A stretch of 64,000 bases of DNA from Diploscapter coronatus (Eukaryota > Nematoda > Chromadorea > Rhabditida > Rhabditidae): assembly GCA_964036155.1 (NCBI GenBank), contig OZ038423.1, forward strand, positions 7,765,249 through 7,829,248, given 5' to 3'. The notes under the pieces were generated by a model. It made no database searches and was not told the DNA's origin. It saw nothing but the letters and a program-made list of their open reading frames with translations. Positions 25,026 through 37,073 of the stretch are shown here, piece after piece. The translations under genes were made by a program, and so were the position numbers. Positions within the stretch are counted from its first letter, which is position 1, and each line of letters starts with the position of its first letter.

Positions 25026-27947
25026 ATGACCGATCTGAAAGACCAAGAAGGCATTCCACTCAGCAATATGCCCGGAGGATCGACAGAGTAGGATGAGAAC
25101 TTTTTAAAGATTTGAAATTTTCGCGAATTTGCAGTCTGACTCTCGAATTCTGTCACGCTAGATCTCGAGTGCAACATTTGGATCAGGAGGAGAGGATGAT
25201 TTTCTACTTTGACTATAGGAAGGACTCAACGTAAGATTTGTAGTTATCGCTATTGAAGAATTGTAAACATGGCATTCTGGAAAATAATAATTTTGAATCT
25301 TGAAACCTAATAAAGAAAGAGCCCAGAGATATGAAATTTTTTTTATCAAACTTGATTGGCATGATCTAAAACATTCTCATTTTTATTAACAATCAATACG
25401 AGTAGAATCAGGAAAAATGAAAAGGAGAGAAATTGCAAAAAGTCGATAGCCATAATTTTGAGCATAATTTTTTAAGTACAATTTTTAGATCCGAATCTTC
25501 AGGCGAATGCATAGATTGGAGAAGTTTGCGGAGATTGGTAAAACTTTTTCTTCAATATTTCGAGATGAAAACATCTTCAGAAAGTCCAAAACAAATGGGG
25601 CGTTTTGAGACATCCCTACATTCTGAACTACGTCAACGAAAGGCTGATTGACTGCGCCCTTTTCTACACTGTGCATATCATAGGTAAGAGAATACTGTAG
25701 TTTCTGAATCAGCGAGCGGAGATTGTATTTGTGTCATAGGTATTCTATAGCAACTTGGTCCCGAGTCAAATTTATCCTCACTTTTGAAGTTTTCTATTTC
25801 CCTTTTTGTTGCTTTGGGAATAATTTCAAATCAAATACAAATCTCCGTCTCTTCTTGCTTCTCAAAATTCTTTTCACGAGGACTAAAATCACTTGTTTTA
25901 GCGTTTTTCCTCTTCCTATTGCTATTGTCATGGCACATTTTCTCAAGGACGATCTTCAAAGATTGGTTGGTCACGATATTCGTCGCTGTATTTTCCATTT
26001 TCATGGTAGAGTTTTGAGCTTTAAAGAGATTTTGGATATTCTAAAATTTCAGCTGACCAAAGGATCAGTCAAGGCCCGGATTTCCCGATCGATATCCTTC
26101 TGGTTCGTGGTGGCCTACGTCTTCAACATTCTGACCTATGCAGCCACGCTCGCTTATGTCTGGCTACCGACGATATTCAGCTTCGACGATTATCACCAAC
26201 AAGTCAAGGTGGTTGATTTTACATTATTTTCTCATTCAATTCAACGAAATATGTTTGATGATCACAAAAACTGAAATTAATAGGAATTAGAGGAACAAAA
26301 TTCTTGATAATCGGGTATGTGAATCGAAACTGAATTTTATTTAGGAATAAGATATTGAAAATGAATGGAGAATAATTTCAGAACATCGTTCTCTGGTTCC
26401 TACCAATCATAGCTATCATCTCTGCATGGATGAATTTCCTATACATCCTAAGGAAGTCTCCCTATGGAATCTACATCTTCATGATGGTTCGAATTCTGCG
26501 CAGTTTCGGACATGTAAGGAATCTTCTTGAAGTGTCAAGTGGCATTGATAATTGCAGATCGCGACAATCTGGATCCCAACTCTGATTGCATTTTCGTTCG
26601 CTTTTCATCTGATCATGAGGGATTCGGGCATCGAGCCGTGGATAAAAGTTGATAATGTATGTTTTATCTTATTTAAAACATATTTCTTTTGGAAGTTCAG
26701 CAATTTTGCGAAAAAAATAACTGACAAATAAAGAAGAAAATAGTGACTATTCCTTGTATCCTATCTTTCAAAAAATATATCATTATTGAAGGACCCAAAC
26801 AGCACATTTGTTGAAAAACTGTTCGTGATTCTGCAAGCCGTCACCAAGACATCTACGATGATGATTGGTGAAGTAGATGCGAACGATATCCTAGGTAAGT
26901 CAAGTGGATATTTTTATTGCAAAATAGGAAAATTCAGGCACTAGACAATGGATTCCAAGTATTCTCGTCTTGGCATTCGAGATCATCACCGTCATTTTGC
27001 TTATGAACCTCATGGTAAGAACGTTTTTCTTGTATAAGGTAAAGTCGAGACTATGAACCAAAATATCTGAAAATAATCATTGTTGTTTCATCCTCCTGTA
27101 TTACGACATGTCTGAAGATTTTTATATTTTCAAACATTCGATTATAAGGCGTTAGTGTTAATTTAATTTCATCCGATAGCTAACTAATTGAATTAATTCA
27201 GGTCTCTCTTGCAGTCGGCGATGTTAGTGATTTGCGTAATTCTGCTCAGGATAAATTATTGAGAATCAAGGTAAATTGCAGAAATTACATTTGTACAACA
27301 CGAATCTATTTTTAGGTGAACTTCATTATCGAAGCCTTGCAACTATCTGAGAATATCGATATCAGTCTCTGCCGACTGCACGAAAAACCGACCAATAATA
27401 TTCTGGTAGTTGATAGCACTGGACATTATTACACCACTCACGGAACACTGCCTGATTTTTCTGCTACAGGTAGCATTCCCTGAATTATCAAGAAAGTAAA
27501 GGAGTTTTAGCATCTCGTCCAAAATCACCATATGCTGACATTTTGGATGAATACAGTAACCGGGTAAGGGCAACAAGATCTAAGGTAAACCTAATTTTCT
27601 AAGTTTAGTCATATCAACTGACCTTCGTCGATCCGGGAATGAGAGTCAGAGTTGCTCCTTTGATTGGTAAGAATCTAAGGAAATCAAAAGATGAACTATA
27701 AGATTTTAGGCCGAAATCGAGGCGTTCTGTTCAAGAATATCTCTGCTCGATTGATCGAAACAGCAGAGTCTGGAATCGTCGAACTCACAGGCCCGAATAC
27801 ATCTCAGGCACCGTATGAGGTAAGAAATTAAAAACTAGAAAACTGGAGAATTCTCAACAGCTGAATGTTCAAGAAGAACACGCTAAGAAAAAATCTATCG
27901 ATATTCTAAAATCTCTACCATTGTATTTTTATTTAGGAATTTCTTGA
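25026..27947 (+). CDS. TRPA-type cation channel lacking ankyrin repeats
   Basis: Sixteen exons with fully matching phases: 25026-25087, 25135-25230, 25489-25537, 25581-25683, 25902-26005, 26053-26208, 26382-26513, 26558-26656, 26792-26894, 26938-27014, 27202-27270, 27316-27469, 27511-27563, 27609-27666, 27710-27819, 27861-27947; 503 residues. After a 110-residue cytoplasmic start, six hydrophobic helices follow. The S4-S6 part matches TRPA channels: LRKSPYGIYIFMMVRIL, a pore region TKTSTMMIGEVDANDIL and the S6 exit LLMNLMVSLAVGDVSDL, where human TRPA1 has LLMNLLIGLAVGDI. The soluble tail is about 160 residues. The ATG is 13 bases behind TTTTCAG, fitting trans-splicing. Known TRPA channels carry a long ankyrin array at the N-terminus; here it is absent. 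The 3' signal AATAAA is at 28231. Role in chemo-, thermo- or mechanosensation is inferred from the family only. Confidence 0.88.
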
Positions 27948-28483
27948 AACTTTTTTCGAATGACCTAAAGTACAATTTACCCAAGGTTGCATCATTTTAG
28001 GAACCATCGTATTGCCTTCAATTCAAGCAATGGATCATCGGATTCGATATGAAGGCTTTTCTGGATCTTTGATAGGAACATTGATATAAAATTGTCAAAT
28101 TATAATAATATTTGCCCTTAACGCTAGCCAGTATCGAAAATCAACTTTAATTCCAATCTCAGGACTATTCTTTTCGAGTTCATAATTTATCGTTCATCAA
28201 TTTTATATTGTGTTGGCAAACAATGATCTCAATAAAATATACATCGAATTGAATATATTCATATTTGAGATAGCTCCGTAACAAATTTAAATATTTATTT
28301 TAGCATGTTATGGGTTTTATATGCCTGCGATATAATCAAATTGGAACATTTTACGACAATGGCACTTTTTTTATATAAGTTTGATCTCGCATATCATAGC
28401 TGCATTAGTCGTTTTTTTTAAAATATTTTCTTATTGTGCATTTGTACAAAAGTGAAAATGCAATTCTGCAGATTTAATCAATC
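27948..28483. other. spacer between the two TRPA-like genes
   Basis: Holds the 3' UTR of the first copy with AATAAA at 28231-28236, then an AT-rich stretch that ends in TTCTGCAG (28464-28471) twelve bases before the second copy's ATG. No exon. Confidence 0.6.
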
Positions 28484-31345
28484 ATGATCGATATGAATGG
28501 TCATGAAAGTTCTCGCCTGAATATTGCAACTGATAATGAAGAGTCGTCAAAGTTGCCTATGTATGATTAATCATTTTCGATAGATTAAATTTAATAATTT
28601 GTCGATGAGCAATAACTTGGAATAAAGTAAAAGGGGTGCATTTCTTTCTCACCCCTCTGTGAGTCACGGATATCCCTCGATTTGACGACACTTTTAATTG
28701 CCAATCTTTTATTTTATTTTCTTTTTCACTTTATTCCAACTGATAGTTCACCGACAATACCACTGCTTAAATATCTTTTTGTCTTCAGATTAACCCTCGA
28801 TTTCTGCAACAAACGAACACGAGTCATGAATTTGGATTCGGAAGATCGCGTTGTTTTCTACTTCGACTACAGATTAGATCCAAAGTAAAAAAGTTTCGAA
28901 TTTGTTGTTTTTATCCTAAATCGTGTTATTATATTAAAGCGCCCATACACGATTCAACTTATTATCAATTTTTAGATCTGAATCTTCGAAAGAGTGCATA
29001 TTTTTGACGAATTTAGCAGAATTAATTTACAATAGTGGAAATTTTTCGGTAAAAAAAAACTGCCAACCTATTTATTTACAATATTTTATAGCTGCGAGGT
29101 TCAAAATGGGGTATAATACGACATCCTTTCATTCTCAATTACATAAATGAAAAATCAATTAATTTCGGAATGTGGTACATTTTGTACGCATTAGGTATGT
29201 TATTTCTGTTACTACTTAGGAAAAATTATATCTTTGATATGCTCGAAGTTTTCGTTTCAGTATTTACCTCATTTATTACTTTACTATCCATGCGTATATT
29301 TTTTAAATCGATATTTTTGGACATATTAATAACGATATTAGTCGGAGTTATCATATCTTACTATGTATGTATTATTTGTTAAGCTAATGAAAAGATAATT
29401 AATTCAGTTAGCTAAACTAATTCTGACCAATGAATTCTGTCCATCCTATCCGTGGTGGTATATCGTACAACTGTATAACTTCATAGCACATTCTACGACT
29501 TTGGCATATGTTTGGCTGCCCAATATATTTTCGATTGAAGAATGCAGTGAACTTATTCAGGTTGAGGAAAATATTCTATTCCTTTTTGTATACGTCAGCG
29601 TTAATTACTTTTCAGCATATTGTATATTGGGTATTTCCAGTAATCGCAATAATCTGTGCATGGATAACGTCTCTGTACATCTTGAGTAAATCTCGATTCG
29701 GGGTTTATATTCTCATGATTTATCGCATCCTACACAGATTCGCTGATGTTAGATTTTTCCGACTATATTAAAATTCTTTAAAAATTAAGATCGCTATAAT
29801 TTGGATCCTAATTTTACTAGCATTTTCTTTCACATTCCATTTAATCATGAGTGGCACTAATAGTGGTCCATGGCTACATATAAATAATGTAGGGATTTAG
29901 AATTTTCATACATTCCTGAACGATGATCGATTTAACTTTAGAATAATAGCACAGATGAAAAACTGTTTGCGATCCTACAGGCAATAGTGAAAACGTCAAG
30001 CATGATTGTTGGGGAGATCGATGCCAACGATATTTTAGGAAGATTGATTAGAAAAAAGCATTTTACTTAAAGCGCATATTTTAGGCACAAATCGTTTAGT
30101 TTCATGCATTGCCGTCCTTGTGTTCGAAATAATCGCCTATTTTCTTCTTACTAATCTCATTGTAAGTCAACAATTATTAGATATCATTATTTTTTTTAAG
30201 AAATGCAACGTTCAGCATAAAATTTTGATAAACTATGGTAATAATCACCTGATTATTTTGCAGGTAGCCCTATGTGTTGATGACGTTATGGCTATAAGAA
30301 AATCTGCTCAGTATAAATTACTTAATATCAAGGTATTATCAAATACCGATAATAATATCTACTACATACAACGCGCTAATTTATATACATCTTATTTACG
30401 TGTCTTTTATTTTATCCCAAATCATCAGTCATCGAATATATTTTAGAAAAAAAACATTACAACGACACAATCAAGTTTTATTAATTTCTAGACATATTTC
30501 ATACGTGACTTTTGGAAATTATTCGAAAAGCTTGGTTTGAATTGTCAATGGCATACAGCAAGAACGAACAATATTCTGGTAGTGTATACGGATGGAAGTT
30601 ACTATACCGCTTATGGCGATTTTCCTGAAACCTATCCTACAAGTACAGAATTTACACTTACCTAAAGCATTTATTCAAAATTTAGCGGTGCAATCGAATG
30701 ATATATTTAGCCAGTATCATAGAAGGGTGAGGAAATAACTTGATGAGTGAAAAATTAATATTTCACATTCAGCCATACCGATCCCTTTCTACTGACAATG
30801 AGGCATGGCTACAACTTGAGCATAAAATTGGTAAATAAAGTGACCCACGAAAATTTAGGGCAATACGTAGCGCCAATCTAATTTTAAAATTCCTGAAAGA
30901 TAATTCTTTTTGAATAGTTGAAAATCACAATAACTCAGATGATCTCCGACAAGCTTTGCATAGAAATACCTCAACTTCTTCTTGTTCTTCGGCCTCAATC
31001 CCGTGCGGTGATGGGGTCGGCTCTTCTGGATCGGAGAAGTCATTTGTCCCGATCGTGGACCCGGTCCAGGTGGAGTCGAGTGACGGCGAGATCGACGTGC
31101 AGTGTGGCGATAGAAATACCTTAATTTACTTGATTAAAAGTCAAGAATTAGAGTTTTCCAAAGTAAACAAAAATAGACCAAAAGTACCATTTGAGGTAAT
31201 TTTTTATTTAGATAAACATATTTTTCTATAAAGATCTTAAATTTAGAACACATCATTTTCATTGGAATTCAAAAAGTGGATACTTGAATTTGATATAACA
31301 ACATTTTGGAAAATTCCGAAAAACATAACCTTCATAGAACACTAA
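28484..31345 (+). pseudogene. second TRPA-like channel copy, probably decaying
   Basis: Tandem paralogue of 25026-27947. Exons: 28484-28560, 28789-28884, 28976-29048, 29092-29194, 29261-29364, 29408-29560, 29616-29747, 29790-29888, 29942-30038, 30085-30161, 30264-30332, 30492-30642, 30686-30726, 30773-30830, 30954-31195, 31247-31345. Seven exon lengths (96, 103, 104, 132, 99, 77, 69) equal those of the first copy, and it is clearly AT-richer. An in-frame TAA just upstream of the ATG shows that it too starts without ankyrin repeats. Signs of decay: the donor after DILG reads G|GAAGAT instead of G|GTAAGT, and reading through meets a stop within 13 codons; the gate motif AVGD has become CVDD; exon 15 holds a 150-bp insertion. 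Frames of the remaining exons are still open, so it may be recently dead, or expressed with a non-canonical splice. Confidence 0.75.
30960..31121 (+). repeat. 150-bp GC-rich insertion flanked by 12-bp direct repeats
   Basis: ATAGAAATACCT occurs at 30960-30971 and again at 31110-31121, exactly 150 bases apart. The 138 bases between are visibly GC-rich, unlike the AT-rich exon on both sides. The insertion keeps the frame (50 codons) and would add SCSSASIPCGDGVGSSGSEK and VDPVQVESSDGEIDVQ-type sequence to exon 15 of the channel copy. The homologous exon of the first copy has nothing here: its RNRGVLFKNI aligns with RNTLIYLIKS directly after the second repeat. No terminal inverted repeats were seen. 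Confidence 0.75.
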
Positions 31346-32890
31346 ATTTGATCTCGATTTTAATTCATAAAATTATATTCATTTCAATAAATAGTCCGAC
31401 TCTAAATTCTATCATTACCTAGTTATGAATGATATTTCAAGAAAAATAAATAAAGTAAAAAGGAATAATTCAAATTTGATGTTTTTTCTTCTTCGTAATA
31501 ATTGAGCAAAATATCGATCAGAATTTCTTAATATCTATAGCTAGGGAAGCTAAATCTCCTCTTTTGAGGAAGAGAATGAACGCATGAAATTTTTCGCCGT
31601 TTCAATTATCGTTAATTACTCCGTTAATTAGTTGATAAGTTCATGAAACCAAGGCACCAATTAGGGTAATTAATGACAGACGAAGTGATGGTTGATTAGG
31701 CTAATTAGTGTAAAAGCAGTGCAGTTTCCTTGTCAGAAAAATTTGGGAAGGCCGCTGCAGGAACGAATTGCCGCACAAAATGGTCATAACTTTTGATAGG
31801 GTGGACCGTTTTTGAAAATCTAAAAAGTTTTGAGTTTGTACCGATCTCGGTCATCACACTGATATCAAATTTACCCAATTTTGAAACACCATTTGGCCTC
31901 CCTAAATATATGAACATCTTTTTCGTATTCATAGTTTCACTTTGTTTTTTTCTTCTGATTTACTGATATTGTGCAATATTTTTCAATTGGTCAAAGCTTT
32001 ATCCATATTTAGACTCAATTAATAACCAACAAAATGATAAGCTTATTCCATTAAATGTTCATTATTTCTTCTCATTTTTACTTAGCCAAGCTACTTAGAG
32101 ACTTAAAACTTTTCAACCACAGCCGCGGTTGTCCTTTTTGATTGTGATTATGAGAAATCGACCGTATATGCGGTTTGGTTGCGGTTCGGTTGCAAAATTT
32201 GTGAAAAATTCCAAGTCGGACTACTTATGTTATCGACCGATTATGTACCAGAACTCAAAATATTCCTTTACAACTAAAATTTTTGTTAATTCTGCTATTT
32301 TACTCATTGCGTGCATGTATCGTTTGTTATAGCTTCACATCAATAAATTACATCCATTTTAAATTACCATACACATATTTTTAGTAGTTGAACATCTTAT
32401 TTTCGAAATTTATCTTGTTTGAGATGAAGATAGGCTTTCAATAACCAAGTTAAACTATTAAAAAACGCTTGTATACTAGTAAATAGTAGCAATAAACGAA
32501 ACATCTAGACTGATTAAGAATACTGAAATGTTCTGAACTGGAACTGAATTTTGATATCTATTCCGAACGAGGATATTCCAGTCTTGAACAATTTGTTCTG
32601 ATTGAGTACCCGCGTCATCAGTATTTCAAGATGATGTTTGAAATGAACTGGCATAATTTCCAGATTTAGTTTGTGGAAAAAACGAAAACATTGCGAAGAA
32701 GAACAAAATGCGGACAGATAAACGAGAAAAATGGTAATGAAAGCAATCAAAGCCGAGTACCAATTTCGCACTCACTCTCGCTTTACGCATAATTTTAGCT
32801 CACGTGTACTGGAAAATCGATTCGGACTATTATTTTTCCTTTATTTTCTGCCATTTTGCCTAATTTCCATAAATTTTAGTTCGAATCGAA
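31346..32890. other. intergenic, AT-rich with TAATTA-type words
   Basis: Around 31610-31710 the word TAATTA/TTAATTA recurs densely. About 31770-31900 looks like a dispersed repeat but has no partner in this window. No exon with splice support was found. The right end is the 5' flank of the E2 gene and finishes with AATTTTAG (32873-32880), a possible spliced-leader acceptor. Confidence 0.5.
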
Positions 32891-34398
32891 ATGGCCGGCT
32901 ACGCCCTGAAACGACTCATGACCGAATATAAAGGTTGGAGTTCTTTGATTTTCGAAAATTGCAAATACAAGTACTTTCTTTTCTTTAAAATCTAGTTTTC
33001 ATTTCTAAAAATGACATGTTGATTTTTTCAGGAAAATGCATGGAAAATAATGAACCAAAAATATCCCTTTCAGAACTGACAACCCGTCCGCCCGAGGGAA
33101 TCATCGCAGCGCCCATCGACGACGAGAACTTCTTCGAGTGGGAATGTCTCATTACTGGACCTGGTCTGTTTTTGACTCACTCAAATGTATATTTATCTGA
33201 AACCTTCTGATTATGCTAAATTTAGAGTGAATTTCATTTTAGAAAAAAAGGTAATCGCCGAAATTAACAAGCCATTTTGCTCGAACTCCTTCAAAAAAAT
33301 AATATTAAGGAGGTGATTGATAAAATTTTGGGAAATTTTCTAGAAAAAGAAAATGATCTTGCGCCGTTCGATTTGGTTTGATCCTATTGAATTGGTTAGT
33401 CGGTTCGGCTCGGTTATGGATTTTCAATAGTATTTCTCGGTTGGGTTCAGGGGGTCCGAGAGTTCTTTCATATTCGTTTCTATTTTCAAATTGCCCAAAG
33501 TTCTTATAAATCTTTTTTTCAATGAAAAATTAACCTGTAGATGACACGTGCTTCGCGAACGGCGTCTTCCCTGCCCGTATCACATTCCCGCAGGACTATC
33601 CCCTCTCTCCACCAAAAATGAGGTTCTTTTTTAGTTTTTTTAACGATAAATTTCTGACTTTTCTCTAAAAGCAATCTTTCCTATGGTATTTCTGGAAGAA
33701 ATGATTGCTTCAGATTCACCTGCGAATTGTTCCACCCGAATATCTACCAGGACGGTCGAGTCTGCATTTCGATTTTGCACTCGCCAGGAGACGATCCGAC
33801 CGGATATGAGAGCTCTTCGGAAAGGTTCGATTTTTTTGTTTTATTTTGAAAAAGAAAGTTAATTTCAGATGGAGTCCCGTGCAGTCGATCGAGAAGATTC
33901 TGCTCAGCGTCGTCAGCATGTTGGCAGGTTAGACAGTTTTTTTCATTTATTTGATTGTTCTTCTCAAGTGCCACAAATTTGGAAAAATTTCCTTCTAACT
34001 TTTCAATTTCTTTTAGCTTTTCAAAAATGGTTCGAAAAAGTCCAGTCTTTTTTGCCCAGGGTTGCAAACATACACTACACAAAACATGACCAAAGTGGGT
34101 CGTTTTTCGGAAAAAAGCATGACAAAAATTCTGGCATAATGTATCTTTAATCGTGCTCAAATTTGAAACCCTTTTCCATAATTCTTTTTTGTACAATAAA
34201 GAAAATAAGTAAAATTTTCAAGAAAGTATTCAAAAGGATAAAATCGAAAACTAAAGAGGACAAATTTCAGAACCGAACGACGAGTCGCCAGCGAACGTGA
34301 ACGCAGCGAAGATGTGGAGAGAAGACAGGGCGCAGTTCGAGAAAATCGCCGACAACACCGTCAGGAAGTCGCTCGCTCTGCCACTTGCTGAAAACTGA
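32891..34398 (+). CDS. UBE2G2: ubiquitin-conjugating enzyme E2 of the UBE2G2/UBC7 type
   Basis: E2 enzyme that in other animals works with ER-associated degradation ligases. Six exons: 32891-32933, 33074-33163, 33541-33622, 33714-33824, 33869-33927, 34271-34398; 170 residues, the usual length. It starts [14 protein letters not shown], like animal UBE2G2. The catalytic cysteine lies in [10 protein letters not shown] behind the HPN motif (LFHPNIYQ). The acidic-loop insertion typical of the G/R E2 class follows ([16 protein letters not shown]). The C-terminus has [19 protein letters not shown]. All phases match. A poly(A) signal AATAAA is at 34663-34668. Likely orthologue of C. elegans ubc-14, from recall of the family only. 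Confidence 0.95.
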
Positions 34399-35266
34399 GG
34401 ACAATTATCGCATATCTTTGAAATTCAAATGTGTTTCCTGAACATTACAGTACTTTTGTCTTCTGAAAATTAAATGAATACGGCATTCTTGGACTTTCAT
34501 GTAGAAGTTTTCTCTTCGAATTTTTTCAAGGATTACGGTATTTGAAATTTCTCATAAATCCCCATTCTCTGTGATAGGCATATTCGACTGATCTATTCAT
34601 TCAAGATTTTTTCTTCGAGATAGGAAATTTCTATTCGACAAAAATTGTGTATAAAATATGGAAATAAAAAATTTGAGCTTTTCTGAAGTTTGAAATCGCA
34701 TTTTGTGATTATTTTATTCGTAGCTAGAAATGAATATTTTATTTTGTGCTAATTCTGACGTTAATTACCCCAATTAACGACGAAAATATCGGTTTTTCGC
34801 TAGAAAATGCGAAAATGCTGCCGAAGGTCGAATAGACTCCGCCCACCTTCATTCGATAACCGCGCCTTGCCTTTGCTCTTTTCGTGCGTTAGGGGCGTGA
34901 CGAATTTCGGCCTAAAAATTTGTTCGGTTTCTGTTCCATTTTCGCTAATTATCTCTCGTTAATTTCCCTAATTAATCTCCGATAATTGTCCCCGATTAGC
35001 ATAGACTAATTATCCATCATAGTTATCTCGTTAATCAGCTCAATATCGATTTTTAACCTGATATTCTTTCACAAAATGCCTTCAAATCTTTTCAATTTTC
35101 TCCGAAGAATCGAGATTCTTGAAAATATCTGGGCAATTTTCTCAATTCAAATTAACCACCTTTTAGAACATTTTAGATCCCTCCAAAATTTTCTGAATTC
35201 GTGAAATGCTCGTTTTCTTTCTCAAAGCTTCACGATTTTTCTAAATATTATTTATTTTCAGGTAAA
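34399..35266. other. intergenic between E2 and eL31 genes
   Basis: 3' UTR of the E2 gene to about 34690, then the eL31 promoter region. About 34740-35040 carries repeated TTAATTA/CTAATTA words and a short GC-richer block at 34820-34920. TATTTTCAG at 35252-35260 precedes the eL31 start by six bases (spliced-leader acceptor candidate). Confidence 0.55.
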
Positions 35267-36852
35267 ATGGCTCCTCCCAAGGAGAAGAAAGCTCGCAGCA
35301 CGATCAACGAAGTCGTCACGCGGGAATACACGATCCACCTCCACAAACGCATCAAGGGAATGTGAGTTGATTTGGAATTCCTCGAAATAAAACTCGAAAT
35401 GTTCGCTTTCTTGACTGCTTTTCTTCCTTAAAAAATTCCATTTTTACTTTTCTTGAGAAATTTTGAAAAACTTCGTGATAAATTCTGCTACTTGGGAAAT
35501 TGATAATTTGGAAAGTTCGTTTTTCAACGCTGCTCCTCCAAATTCCGTACATTCCAAATAACTTACTTCTGGATTTATCAAACGTTTCAACAAGTCATAC
35601 TGAAGAAATATCTAAATTTTTTATATTTTTTTTTACGAAGATGAATTCCTATTCAAACATAATAGTTTCAACACGGATTTGCAGCTTTTCGAACCGCGGT
35701 TAATCTCATAAAAGAGATTGCATATTTTCAAGGTAGAAAAATAACGTCTTCTTTTCTTCTCTCGAACATATGCACTCGTTTCATGTGGTTAGTCGCGCGA
35801 TTCGAAAGTTGCAAGTCTGGTGTATATTAAAAACGTTCATGGTTTGATTTTTAGCACGAACAAGAGACGTGCCCCGAGAGCGATCAAAGAGATCAAGAAG
35901 TTCGCCCAGAAGGCCATGAACACTGACGACGTTCGCGTCGACACCAGGCTGTCGAAGCACGTCTGGTCCAAAGGAATCAAGTGAGAGCTTTTTTTCGAAT
36001 TAAATGAAAACAATCGTGTTGAGTTTTCGACAATAAATTTTTCATTTTAGAATTTGAAGATGCGAAGAAGTGATTAACATTTTCTATTAGCATTAGTCCT
36101 TCATATTTTACAGAATTTGCAAGTTTCTCTTCTGATTTTTCCTATCGTCGTTCATCTTCAACTAGATAATAGTGTTCAATTTGTCTTAAATATATTTTGT
36201 TTCCAGGAACGTGCCCTTCCGCGTCCGTGTTCGCCTGTCGCGTCGCCGCAACGAAGACGAGGACTCTGTGCACAAGCTCTACACCCTCTGCACATACGTT
36301 CCTTGCACCAACTTCAAGGTAAACATATTCCACTTTCTAAATTCCGAATCTCGGTCGAAAATTCTTTGAAATTTTAAAGCATTTCCAGGAAAACAGTTGT
36401 TCATTTTATTGCGCATTTGTCAGAAATAATGATTTTGATGTTTCAATAATGATACCAATACCTAGTCCAACTTTTGTATCACTACCTGTTTGTAACAATT
36501 TATAAAACTTCAAAATAATGAATTAGTAATGAAAAGGTTTTCTTTTACTTGGTACAAAAATACGGCTTCTTGTAAAAGCCGTACACTTGTTAAACCTATG
36601 ATTGTATGTATACAAGCGATAGGGGTAGGCTATGTTTGGTCTCAAAATAAGGAGCAACATGTGCCAAGTATTTTCTAGAAAACAAGCTAGTCTAACCTAC
36701 CGAGTCCCTACTTTGCTAGTTACGACTTTTACAAGAAGCAAAAAATACGAACCATGTTTCCCTGTCATCTTTATGAATGAATTGTGTGATTCAATTTTCA
36801 AACTTATTTATTTCAGGGCCTGACGAACGTGAACGTGGACAGCGAAGAGTGA
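35267..36852 (+). CDS. rpl-31: 60S ribosomal protein eL31
   Basis: Structural protein of the large ribosomal subunit near the peptide exit tunnel. Four exons: 35267-35361, 35855-35980, 36207-36318, 36817-36852; 122 residues. Family hallmarks: [72 protein letters not shown] and [11 protein letters not shown]-rich third codon positions fit a highly expressed gene. Its introns are long for this window (493, 226 and 498 nt); the last carries an inverted repeat. The start is six bases behind TATTTTCAG, as expected for a trans-spliced ribosomal gene. Confidence 0.97.
36565..36739. repeat. inverted repeat inside the last eL31 intron
   Basis: GCTTCTTGTAAAAG (36565-36578) pairs perfectly with CTTTTACAAGAAGC (36726-36739). 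The left arm also folds on itself: TACGGCTT (36561-36568) with AAGCCGTA (36576-36583). Confidence 0.65.
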
Positions 36853-36948
36853 ACTTCGAAGTGAATCGTCGTCTCTTCCCTTTCCCCTTCCCCCTACCGT
36901 TCTTTTCCATAAGATAAAACTTTTGTTGTGTTTGTTATCAAATTACAA

Positions 36949-36954
36949 AATAAA
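36949..36954 (+). promoter_or_regulatory. poly(A) signal AATAAA of the eL31 gene
   Basis: Canonical hexamer about 100 bases after the eL31 stop, followed by a T-rich stretch. Confidence 0.75.
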
Positions 36955-37073
36955 TTGTTTTTTTCCAAAGAGTTGTTAGATTTCAGTTTGAAAAAGTGAC
37001 ATTTTTATCAACTACTTGAAAAATAACGTCTTTTAAAAATTATGATTCTTTCAGAAAGCAAATGCTAATGAAT

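Noticed and set aside
33744..34196. 150-residue minus-strand frame
   Set aside because: Antisense shadow of exons 4 and 5 of the E2 gene and the intron that follows.
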